Positions 1 through 5,450 of a DNA stretch of 5,450 nucleotides are shown here, piece by piece. The DNA comes from Klebsiella pneumoniae. GTDB lineage: Bacteria; Pseudomonadota; Gammaproteobacteria; Ga0077536. The notes beneath the pieces are model-generated. The model made no database searches. It saw nothing but the letters and a program-made list of their open reading frames with translations, and was not told the DNA's origin. The position numbers were made by a program, and so were the translations under genes. The DNA is taken from assembly GCA_945873015.1 (NCBI GenBank), contig CAMCBY010000304.1, positions 1 to 5,450 on the forward strand, read 5' to 3'. Within the stretch, counting starts at the first letter, position 1. The number at the start of each line of letters is the position of its first letter.

Positions 1-1
1 G

Positions 2-253
2 ACTCTGGGAGACCAATTGCGTCGACGGGGCTCGCTTCATTCCGACGTTTGGCATGGATCGGCAGCTGAGTTGGCACAAAGAGGCCTTTTAGCTGTGTAT
101 CCGGCTTTAGGGTGGTGGCGCCGGCGCCCACGACTAGGACGGCACGATAAGGTTGCGCGGTATTCGCTTTTAGTCTCAATTGAAGCGCCTGAATCAACGG
201 TCGACCTCTACAATCTTGTTGCTCAGCAGTTGGAGTTGGAAGTTACAACTTGA
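2..253 (+). CDS. C-terminal end of a probable S8 (subtilisin-like) serine peptidase, 5' end outside window
   Basis: An open frame enters from the left edge and ends at TGA 251-253, giving 83 visible residues. The segment reads as a compact alpha/beta tail with the runs LHSDVWHGSAAELAQRG, YPALGWW and KVARYSLLVSIEAPE, then DLYNLVAQQ near the end. From memory, this pattern matches the far C-terminal domain of the large subtilisin-like proteases encoded beside AAA ATPases, the pair called IetA/IetS and reported to act in plasmid exclusion and phage defence. The catalytic Asp/His/Ser region would lie upstream and is not visible, so neither activity nor intactness can be judged. A hand count gives G or C at 39 of 83 third positions (47%), with AGA and TTA codons, unlike the glycan genes to the right. 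An internal ATG-less start near base 17 is not credible, because the frame is open to the edge. The family call is recognition without alignment; the reading frame itself is well supported. Confidence 0.6.
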   Translation, partial: TLGDQLRRRGSLHSDVWHGSAAELAQRGLLAVYPALGWWRRRPRLGRHDKVARYSLLVSIEAPESTVDLYNLVAQQLELEVTT

Positions 254-420
254 TCCGTTGGATTCAGCAACTCTCGATAGACCGTGATGGCGGGATAGTC
301 GCGGACACTCCTTTGTGACATCCCTTCATAGAGAAACATAAAATCACCGGGAATTAAGGTTCCGACGAGCCCCGTCCAATTGGCGATGCCTCCCGCAAAT
401 GCGTACATGATTGCGGCCAT
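223..420 (-). CDS. Doubtful small hypothetical protein, 65 aa
   Basis: An ATG at 418-420 (minus strand) opens a 65-codon frame that ends with TGA at 223-225. An in-frame TAG lies seven codons upstream, so the frame cannot be longer. A GAGGG run about ten bases before the ATG could serve as a weak ribosome site. The first 30 or so residues are rather hydrophobic (AAIMYAFAGGIANWTGLVG), followed by a polar half containing RDYPAITVYRELLNP. By rough hand count about 60% of third positions are G or C. I do not recognise the protein. It overlaps the end of the rightward peptidase gene by 31 bases, tail to tail. It could be a real small gene, a remnant of a larger one, or chance. I lean slightly towards remnant or chance. 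Confidence 0.25.
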   Translation of the reverse strand: MAAIMYAFAGGIANWTGLVGTLIPGDFMFLYEGMSQRSVRDYPAITVYRELLNPTDQVVTSNSNC

Positions 421-571
421 AACCGCCGCACCCTCGCTCTAATCATGATAATTCGCAAGAAGTTACGCGCCGTCTCGCGCTTCTGTATCGGCAAATAACC
501 CTGCCGCCCCGGCCGCGCCCGATATCAGCGCACCGCCAGGCCCGTCACCCTTGCTCTGCGCTCAAGGTGCC

Positions 572-601
572 GAGACCCTACGCCGAGGCTCTTGATACAA
601 T
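572..601 (+). promoter_or_regulatory. Weak sigma-70-like promoter candidate upstream of the first glycosyltransferase
   Basis: TACAAT at 596-601 matches five of six -10 consensus bases. With an 18-base spacer the -35 position is GAGACC at 572-577, which matches only three of six. A start of transcription near 608 would leave a leader of about 87 bases before the ATG at 695. It is the best promoter-like site seen in the spacer, but such matches arise by chance and the -35 is poor. Confidence 0.25.
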
Positions 602-683
602 GCTGGCGATGAAGTCGCTGCTCGGCATCGTTTACGCACCATGCCCACGCCGCGACCGATCAGTGTATGCACTTGCAACCCGC

Positions 684-687
684 AAGG
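684..687 (+). promoter_or_regulatory. Shine-Dalgarno site that selects the 695 start
   Basis: AAGG lies seven bases before the ATG at 695. The alternative in-frame ATG at 641 is preceded by a pyrimidine-rich stretch with no purine-rich ribosome site. The 18 residues it would add also look unlike the start of a family-9 glycosyltransferase. This favours 695 as the true start. Confidence 0.5.
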
Positions 688-694
688 TCTGGCA

Positions 695-1666
695 ATGAGC
701 AACTCGCCGCCTGCGCCCCGACCGCAGCCAGAGGCTCGCGCGCACAGCGCTGAGCCGTCGCGTCTATTGGTCGTTACGCTCAGCAACATCGGCGATGTAG
801 TGATGACCACGCCGGTGTTTGAGGCGCTTGCGGCCGCCCATCCGGGCACGCTTATCGATATCTTCGCCGACCCACGCTCTGCCGCATTGCTGAGCTCGGC
901 GCCGTACACCGGCGAAATTTTTCTGTATCGAAAACGTGCAGGTTGGCGGGCGCGCGCCGTCCTGTTGCGCGCCCTGCGCCAACGACGTTATCAGCTTGTG
1001 GTCGACTTGCGCAGTCCCATTCTCGGTTACCTGTTGCGTGCCGACGTGCGCCTGGGCAGACCGCACAAACGCATTCCTGGCCGGCATGCGGTGGAAGAAC
1101 ATTTCGCGCTGCTCGCACCGCTATTGCCCGGCACGAGCGTGCCCCCCTGCCGCCTCCATCCGGCGGCCGCAAGCCACGCCGCAGCCACGCAGATGCTCTC
1201 TCACCTGCCCGGCAGCCGTTGGCTGGCAGTCGCGCCGGGTGCAAACTGGCCTGGCAAAAAATGGCCTCGACAACATTACCGTGCATTGCTTGAATTGGCC
1301 GCGCCGCATTTCGATGGCGTCATGCTGCTGGGTTCTGCGCAGGACAGTGACGACATCGCCACACTTGCCGACGTAGGCGTGCCAACTCTCGTTGCGGCCG
1401 GCAAGACCACGCTCGACACGGCCGCCGCGCTGCTGGCGCGTGCACGCGCCTTCGTCGGCAACGATTCCGGCCTCGGCCATATCGCTGCGGCGATGGGCAC
1501 GCCGACTTTGACCGTCTTCGGGCCCGGCGACCCACAACGCTACCGGCCGTGGGGTCCCAACGCCCATGTGGTGCTCGCGCCTGACCAAGACCTCGCCGCT
1601 CTCGGCCCGTCCGAGGTATGGCTCGCCCTGCAGGCGCTGCTTGAACAGACCACCGGCCAGACCTGA
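695..1666 (+). CDS. Family-9 glycosyltransferase (ADP-heptose:LPS heptosyltransferase-like)
   Basis: Predicted to move a sugar, typically heptose from ADP-heptose, onto a growing lipopolysaccharide core or a similar acceptor at the cytoplasmic face of the inner membrane. The 323-residue product is within the usual GT9 length. After a proline-rich N-terminus of about 22 residues come the first Rossmann strand and the glycine loop SNIGDVVMTTP (30-40), with Asp34 where heptosyltransferases carry an essential aspartate. The second domain shows PGANWPGKKWP (181-191), with lysines at the donor-phosphate position, and GNDSGLGH (255-262), the usual nucleotide-sugar motif, followed by GTPTLTVFGP. The KKWP motif is closer to WaaF than to WaaC as I recall them, but that does not prove a heptosyltransferase II role. 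The start at 695 has a ribosome site; 641 is the alternative. The stop TGA is immediately followed by the ATG of the next gene, so the two are very likely cotranscribed and coupled. Donor and acceptor sugars are unknown. Confidence 0.9.
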   Translation: MSNSPPAPRPQPEARAHSAEPSRLLVVTLSNIGDVVMTTPVFEALAAAHPGTLIDIFADPRSAALLSSAPYTGEIFLYRKRAGWRARAVLLRALRQRRYQLVVDLRSPILGYLLRADVRLGRPHKRIPGRHAVEEHFALLAPLLPGTSVPPCRLHPAAASHAAATQMLSHLPGSRWLAVAPGANWPGKKWPRQHYRALLELAAPHFDGVMLLGSAQDSDDIATLADVGVPTLVAAGKTTLDTAAALLARARAFVGNDSGLGHIAAAMGTPTLTVFGPGDPQRYRPWGPNAHVVLAPDQDLAALGPSEVWLALQALLEQTTGQT

Positions 1667-2725
1667 ATGCGTATCGCACAAATCATGTTGGCTCGCGGTT
1701 TCGGTGGCGCCGAACGTTTTTTCGTCGACCTCAGCCGGGCGCTGGCTGCGCGCGGCCACCAGGTGCTTGCCCTCGGCGATGCGCGCGGTGTGGCGCTCAA
1801 ACATCTCAGTGGCCACGCCAATATCGACTGCGTCGGCATACGCTGTTACGGCAACTGGGACTTCTTCGCAACGCGTGCGCTGCGCCGCGAGCTTGAACGT
1901 TTTGCGCCGGCGGTCGTGCAGGCGCATCTCGCGCGCGCCGCGCACCTCGGTGGCCAGGCTGCCCACGCGCTGACACTGCCGAGTCTCGCCAAGACCCATA
2001 ACCTCGTGGATGTGAAGTACTACCGCCACATCGATTGCCTGGTGCCAACCACCGCCGCCCAGGCCGAGCATCTGCGCGTGCAAGGGGTCAGCGCAGAGCG
2101 TCAACGTCAGATCCCGAATTTTTCGGCCCTTCAGCCGGTCGCGACCATCACCCGCCGCGCGTCCCAGCCGTGGCTCATCAAGAGCGCCGGACGCCTGGTG
2201 CCGAAGAAGGGCTATGCGGCGCTCATCAGTGCTTTTGCCCGGCTGCGCAGCGAGGGATGGGATGCGCGACTGGTGATCGGTGGCGATGGCCCCGAGGCGG
2301 CGCGCTTGCGTGCGCAGAGCGTGCAGCTCGGACTCGGCGAGAGCGTGAGTTTCGCGGGTTGGATAGACAACGTCGCCGCGTTTCTTAAGGATGCCCATGT
2401 GTTCGCGTTACCGTCGCACGACGAGCCCTTCGGTATCGTGGTGCTGGAGGCGATGGCTTGCGGCGTGCCGATAGTGACGACCCCGACCGCGGGGCCGCTC
2501 GAAATTCTCGACCCGAGCAGCGCCTGTTTTGCGACCCACGACGACGCCGAAGCGATGTTCATCGCACTCAAGACCACCCTCGCCGATTACGCCAGTGCAT
2601 GCCTGCGTGCCGATGCAGCGCTCACGCGTTTCCGTGGCCACTACACCACCGACGTGGTGGTCGCGCGCTACCTAGAGTTATACAACGAGCTCATCGCCCA
2701 ACACGCCAGAGGCAGTCAGTCGTGA
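1667..2725 (+). CDS. GT4-family glycosyltransferase
   Basis: A retaining GT-B glycosyltransferase expected to add a sugar from a nucleotide-sugar donor to the core or O-chain glycan at the inner membrane. The 352-residue product has the N-terminal acceptor-domain loop GFGGAER (11-17). The C-terminal donor domain begins around SAGRLVPKKGY (173-183), followed by LVIGGDGPE and then SHDEPFGIVVLEAMACG. The EX7E pair is Glu253 and Glu261, the signature of GT4 active sites. No signal peptide or membrane helix is visible, which fits a peripheral membrane enzyme. The ATG follows the TGA of the GT9 gene without a gap and has no clear ribosome site of its own, so translation probably depends on ribosomes finishing the upstream gene. 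Its last 48 bases overlap the tail of the opposite-strand GT9 gene. The sugar specificity cannot be inferred. Confidence 0.92.
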   Translation: MRIAQIMLARGFGGAERFFVDLSRALAARGHQVLALGDARGVALKHLSGHANIDCVGIRCYGNWDFFATRALRRELERFAPAVVQAHLARAAHLGGQAAHALTLPSLAKTHNLVDVKYYRHIDCLVPTTAAQAEHLRVQGVSAERQRQIPNFSALQPVATITRRASQPWLIKSAGRLVPKKGYAALISAFARLRSEGWDARLVIGGDGPEAARLRAQSVQLGLGESVSFAGWIDNVAAFLKDAHVFALPSHDEPFGIVVLEAMACGVPIVTTPTAGPLEILDPSSACFATHDDAEAMFIALKTTLADYASACLRADAALTRFRGHYTTDVVVARYLELYNELIAQHARGSQS

Positions 2726-3661
2726 CCACACCACGTCCACACTGAGCGACGCCAGACAATCACCGACACGCTGCCCCGCATATCGCGCATCGTGATCGAC
2801 ACAGGCGATGACGTGCGCGGCCTGACCGAGCGCGTGATTGCGCCGCCAGTCGCTCGGACCAAACAGCCCGAACACCGGCAATTGCGCGGCCGACAGCACA
2901 TGCATCGGACCGGAGTCGTTGGTGACGGCAAAACGCGCGTGACGACCGAGTTCCGCCAGCTCCGTCAGTGAAAACACGCCGGTCGCATCGATGCCGCCGA
3001 CGCGTGCCAAGGCGCGGTTACGCACGCCATCGGGTGCGGCGCCCAGCCATACGACATGTAATCCACATTCCAGCAGGCGCACCGCGAGGTCGGCGAAATG
3101 CGGCCAGATTTTCTCGGTACGCGCAGCACTGGCGCCGGCATGCAGCAGCACCAGATTATTGCGATTGAAAGTGTGCTCCTGGCACCAGCTGGCGACTTTG
3201 TTCTGCCCCGCCGCGCTACAGGGCAGCACGGGCCGCGCGGCGATGTCCGTGATGCCCGCGCTCGCGAGCACCGCTCGCAGCCGTTCAAAGATATGACACT
3301 GGCCGCGCCACGCGTCGATCGGATGGTGGGTATAGGGAAAACGATTATGGTTGCCGACGCGCTCGCGGGTGCCGGACAATGCGCACCACAGGGCGCTGCG
3401 ATCGTTGGCTTGCAGGTCGTAGATGCGGTCAAATCGTGCGGCGCGCAGCCAGCCCAGCACGGCGAGATTATTGCGCCAGCCGTGACGCGCGAAACTCGTG
3501 ACCTGATAGCGCGGCCAGTCGGCGAACAGCGGCGCGAAAGCTGGCGTCGTCAAGAGTTCGAGACGGTCATCGGCGTGATGTCGCGCGATGGCGTCGAGCA
3601 GCGGCGTCGCCATCACCACATCGCCCAGTGCGCCCAGCTTGATGACCAGAATCCTGCTCAC
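2678..3661 (-). CDS. Second family-9 glycosyltransferase (heptosyltransferase-like), GTG start
   Basis: A second GT9 enzyme of 327 residues, predicted to transfer heptose or a related sugar to a lipopolysaccharide-type acceptor. The N-terminus MSRILVIKLGALGDVVMATP carries the family's first strand and glycine loop, with Asp14 at the catalytic aspartate position. The donor domain has LLHAGAS, RTEKIWP (181-187) with Lys184, and TNDSGPMH (247-254), then PVFGLFGPSDW. The C-terminal part has a lone Cys302 before LASLSVDVV, recalling the end of many heptosyltransferases. The start is GTG at 3661, because an in-frame TGA lies 13 codons upstream, no ATG lies in frame between them, and an AGGTG ribosome site sits eight bases before the GTG. 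The protein is clearly diverged from the GT9 product of 695-1666, so it is not a recent duplicate and probably adds a different residue. It converges on the preceding gene (48-base overlap) and diverges from the sulfotransferase. Confidence 0.92.
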   Translation of the reverse strand: MSRILVIKLGALGDVVMATPLLDAIARHHADDRLELLTTPAFAPLFADWPRYQVTSFARHGWRNNLAVLGWLRAARFDRIYDLQANDRSALWCALSGTRERVGNHNRFPYTHHPIDAWRGQCHIFERLRAVLASAGITDIAARPVLPCSAAGQNKVASWCQEHTFNRNNLVLLHAGASAARTEKIWPHFADLAVRLLECGLHVVWLGAAPDGVRNRALARVGGIDATGVFSLTELAELGRHARFAVTNDSGPMHVLSAAQLPVFGLFGPSDWRRNHALGQAAHVIACVDHDARYAGQRVGDCLASLSVDVVWSRLTASGVLGDELVV

Positions 3662-3669
3662 AATGCCGA

Positions 3670-3674
3670 CACCT
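3670..3674 (-). promoter_or_regulatory. Shine-Dalgarno site for the GTG start at 3661
   Basis: On the minus strand these bases read AGGTG, eight bases before the GTG. This supports the GTG as the true start of the GT9 gene and places its ribosome site inside the 30-base gap shared with the divergent sulfotransferase. Confidence 0.5.
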
Positions 3675-3691
3675 GCATCCCGACCAAGCTC

Positions 3692-4525
3692 ATGACGGTA
3701 TCATCCCAACAGATCATCGGCTTTCATTTTCACGCCTGGCGCCGTGATCTCGGCAACTTCGCGCTGCTGAGTCAACGCCACTGCGTGGGCCAGATAGCGA
3801 GCATGCATCAGTCCGGTACACACTGGCTGAAGTTCATGCTCGCCAATGCCCTATCTTACCAATACGGCACACCGCCGCCGGCCTACAACCACGCCAATGA
3901 CATCATCGGCGGACCGAAAGACCCGCTGCTCTATCCACAACTGCCGCGGCTGTTGAGCAGCCACAGCATGCCGCATCCGCTGCTGACCTACGCCTTTATG
4001 CAACAGCGTTTTGGTCTGCCGCGCTACCTGATACTGGTGCGCGATCTGCGCGCTTCGCTGGCCTCCAACTATGTGAAATGGCAGGCGCGTTATGGTGTCG
4101 ATTTCGCCACGTATGTGCGTGGTGACGTCAGCGGGCGTGGTTACAACAGCGATATCTGGTGGACGCTGCGCTTTCTGAACAGTTGGGGTGACGCTGCTGC
4201 CCGCGTCCCGCAGCGCATCGCGGTGCTGCGTTATGAAGACCTGCAGACCGCCACAGAACAACATTTGAGCCGCGTCGCCAGCCACTTCGAACTCGGCCTC
4301 ACGCCGGCCGCTCTCGCGCATGGCATCGCGCAATCGGATAAACGTGCGATGGCGGCGCGCGACGACCCGCAACGTCCACCGGGTGCCGTGCGCGTGAGTG
4401 GTGATGAAGTCGTGCCGCAATACGGCGCGGCCGAGAACGCCTTTATCGCTGAAGTCTGCCGTCGTTGCCTGCGTCACGACTTCGGTTACGACTATTCGCG
4501 GCCCTTGGCGGCGAGCGCCGCGTAG
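3692..4525 (+). CDS. Sulfotransferase-domain protein (PAPS-dependent, probable glycan sulfation)
   Basis: Predicted to transfer sulfate from PAPS to a hydroxyl group; in this setting the acceptor is probably a sugar of the surface glycan or its precursor in the cytoplasm. From ATG 3692 the product has 277 residues, a normal length for the fold. The 5'-phosphosulfate loop is HQSGTHWLKFML (39-50). The 3'-phosphate site is LILVRDLRASLASNYV, with Arg117 and Ser125 at the canonical eight-residue spacing. LRYEDL (Tyr181-Leu184) is a common later family motif. The loop is unusual in having Gln40 where a lysine or arginine is normally found. The frame stays open far upstream, but that part lies antisense to the GT9 gene, so it is not taken as coding. 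ATG 3692 lacks a clear ribosome site, and a GTG at 3785 would give a protein about 31 residues shorter. The last 34 bases overlap the convergent GT4 gene. The acceptor is unknown. Confidence 0.85.
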   Translation: MTVSSQQIIGFHFHAWRRDLGNFALLSQRHCVGQIASMHQSGTHWLKFMLANALSYQYGTPPPAYNHANDIIGGPKDPLLYPQLPRLLSSHSMPHPLLTYAFMQQRFGLPRYLILVRDLRASLASNYVKWQARYGVDFATYVRGDVSGRGYNSDIWWTLRFLNSWGDAAARVPQRIAVLRYEDLQTATEQHLSRVASHFELGLTPAALAHGIAQSDKRAMAARDDPQRPPGAVRVSGDEVVPQYGAAENAFIAEVCRRCLRHDFGYDYSRPLAASAA

Positions 4526-5450
4526 ACCGCGAGCGTATCGCGCTGCAAGGCTTCGACCGTGTAGGGATGCTCGCGCGGCACCGGCGCTGGGGCGGCCAAC
4601 AGCTCAGCTATCCGCTCGGCGGCGGCGTGGATATCGCCCTTGGGCACCAGGCCATGCGGATAACAGCGACGCAGGATCTCGGCAGTACCACCGTAGTCAT
4701 AACCGACCACCGGCGTGCCAACACTGAGAGCTTCAATGGTCGTGCGTCCAAAAGCCTCCGGTTCGGTGGTGAGCGAACAGGCAATACTCGACAGCGCCAA
4801 CAGCTCGCGCAGATCGCTGCGCTGTCCGAGAAAACTGATATCGCCCTCCAGCCCCAACGCACTGACACGCGCGCGCAGTTCATCCTCGAACGCACGTTTT
4901 TTTGGGTGGGCGGCACCGGCAATCAGACCATGCACGGCGAGCCCGCGCTTGCGCAGCAGCGCGATGACTTCAATAAAATCGAGCTGGCCCTTCCAACGCG
5001 TGAGACGCGCGGGCAGGATTATTAATGCACGACCCGCGAGTTCGCCATGGCGCTCATGCCAGTCCGCCAGCCAAGCGTCATCGGGCCGGAAGCCATAGGC
5101 ATATTGGGCGCGATCGACACCGCGCGGGATGACGGTGATACGCGCGGCATCGACATCGGGATAGTTGCCGTTGATATAGCCACGAATGAATTCCGAGATC
5201 GCAATCACGCGCGTGCCGCTGACCATGATGCGCGAATAACGATTGACGCTGTAGGGCCCATGCACGGTGGTCAGCCACGCGGGCCGTTGCGCGGCACTCA
5301 GCCCGCGCAAGGCGAGATAGCCTATCCAGGCCGGCAGGCGCGAGCGCGCATGCACCACGTCCACCGCCTGGGCGCGCAGATAAGAACGTAGCGTGGCGAC
5401 ATGTCGCAGCGTGCCGAGACGTTTCTCACCGATGGCGAGGGTCAGATGCT
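4492..5450 (-). CDS. GT4-family glycosyltransferase, 5' end outside window
   Basis: A second GT4 enzyme, expected to add a sugar during core or O-chain assembly at the inner membrane. It ends at TAG 4492-4494 and runs leftward from beyond the window edge; 318 residues are visible. A GTG at 5364 could be mistaken for the start, but in-frame codons continue to the edge and encode LRSYLRAQAVDVVHARSR, an acceptor-domain strand typical of the family. Roughly 30-60 N-terminal residues are therefore missing. Visible motifs are TTVHGPY, RVIAISEF, VIPRGVD, then LPARLTRWKGQ opening the donor domain, and EPEAFGRTTIEALSVG. The EX7E glutamates are encoded at 4756-4758 and 4732-4734. The VHARSR, TTVHGPY, VIPRGVD and LTRWKGQ set resembles LPS-core GT4 enzymes of the LpcC type as I recall them. 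It overlaps the sulfotransferase tail by 34 bases and probably belongs to a leftward unit that continues to the right of the window. Confidence 0.92.
   Translation of the reverse strand, partial: HLTLAIGEKRLGTLRHVATLRSYLRAQAVDVVHARSRLPAWIGYLALRGLSAAQRPAWLTTVHGPYSVNRYSRIMVSGTRVIAISEFIRGYINGNYPDVDAARITVIPRGVDRAQYAYGFRPDDAWLADWHERHGELAGRALIILPARLTRWKGQLDFIEVIALLRKRGLAVHGLIAGAAHPKKRAFEDELRARVSALGLEGDISFLGQRSDLRELLALSSIACSLTTEPEAFGRTTIEALSVGTPVVGYDYGGTAEILRRCYPHGLVPKGDIHAAAERIAELLAAPAPVPREHPYTVEALQRDTLAVYAALAAKGRE

Larger units (their letters stand above)
254..694. other. Long spacer between peptidase tail and glycan cluster
   Basis: These 441 bases carry no convincing gene. They contain most of the doubtful minus-strand frame (223-420), a weak promoter-like element (572-601) and a 32-codon plus-strand frame at 600-698. 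I saw no tRNA, no insertion-sequence ends, no long direct repeats and no hairpin followed by a T-run that would end the peptidase transcript. The left part (up to about 460) is visibly richer in A and T than the right part. The spacer therefore probably contains the junction between two unrelated gene blocks and the leader of the glycan cluster. Confidence 0.5.

Noticed and set aside
117..128. Perfect 12-base palindrome GGCGCCGGCGCC
   Set aside because: It lies inside the peptidase coding frame, encoding part of a WRRRP run, and has no T-run or second copy. It is most simply a by-product of arginine codons.
641..694. ATG 641 as start of the first GT9 gene
   Set aside because: It has no ribosome site, and the added residues do not resemble the family. 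ATG 695 has AAGG at good spacing.
1121..2398. Minus-strand open frame of 425 codons
   Set aside because: It lies antisense to the GT9 and GT4 genes, whose plus-strand products show clear family motifs. Its own translation shows no recognisable domain, so it is a mirror frame of high-GC coding sequence.
2644..2659. Hairpin CACCAC-CGAC-GTGGTG, just past the stop of the leftward GT9 gene, as a terminator
   Set aside because: The stem is only six pairs, no T-run follows on either strand, and the sequence is inside the GT4 coding region.
3098..3691. Extension of the sulfotransferase frame upstream to an ATG at 3098, giving a 475-residue protein
   Set aside because: The extra 198 residues lie antisense to the GT9 gene, look low-complexity and basic, and have no sulfotransferase features. 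The frame is open only because the opposite strand is GC-rich coding DNA.
4508..4521. GCGGC-GAGC-GCCGC hairpin at the sulfotransferase/GT4 tail overlap as a bidirectional terminator
   Set aside because: The stem has five pairs and there is no T-run on either side. It lies within both coding tails and is expected by chance in such GC-rich DNA.
4492..5364. Complete 290-residue GT4 gene starting at GTG 5364
   Set aside because: The frame continues without a stop to the window edge and encodes further GT4 acceptor-domain sequence, so the gene is truncated by the window rather than starting at 5364.

Overview
The window looks like part of a surface-glycan (lipopolysaccharide core or O-chain) gene cluster from a GC-rich Gram-negative bacterium. 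The tail of an unrelated gene sits at its left edge. Two family-9 (ADP-heptose-type) glycosyltransferases, two GT4 glycosyltransferases and a PAPS-type sulfotransferase make Gram-negative envelope work the simplest reading. The GC-rich third positions and gene types fit a proteobacterium, perhaps a gammaproteobacterium, but nothing here fixes the taxon.

Left region (1-694). Bases 2-253 are an 83-codon 3' end of a protein that resembles the C-terminal part of S8 (subtilisin-like) peptidases of the kind paired with AAA ATPases (IetS-like). Its codon use is much less GC-biased than that of the glycan genes. About 440 bases without a convincing gene follow. They hold a doubtful 65-codon minus-strand frame (223-420), a weak promoter-like site near 572-601 and a 32-codon frame (600-698) that overlaps the next start as ATGA.

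Central and right region (695-5450). Five genes are packed with almost no spacing, in the order + + - + -. They are a GT9 transferase (695-1666), a GT4 transferase whose ATG directly follows the GT9 stop (1667-2725), a convergent GT9 transferase with a GTG start (2678-3661), a divergent sulfotransferase (probable start 3692, end 4525), and a convergent GT4 transferase (4492 to beyond 5450) that is cut by the window edge. The two convergent pairs overlap by 48 and 34 bases. The divergent pair is separated by only 30 bases.

Together the genes would extend a lipid-linked or lipid-A-core oligosaccharide at the inner membrane with heptose-like and other sugars. The sulfotransferase would add sulfate to one of them. 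This joint role is inferred from gene families and proximity, and donors and acceptors cannot be read from sequence. I found no RNA gene, insertion sequence, CRISPR array or convincing terminator. I also see no clearly undescribed multi-gene system. The best leads are the sulfotransferase with a variant PAPS loop, the IetS-like protease tail, and the alternating overlapping gene layout.
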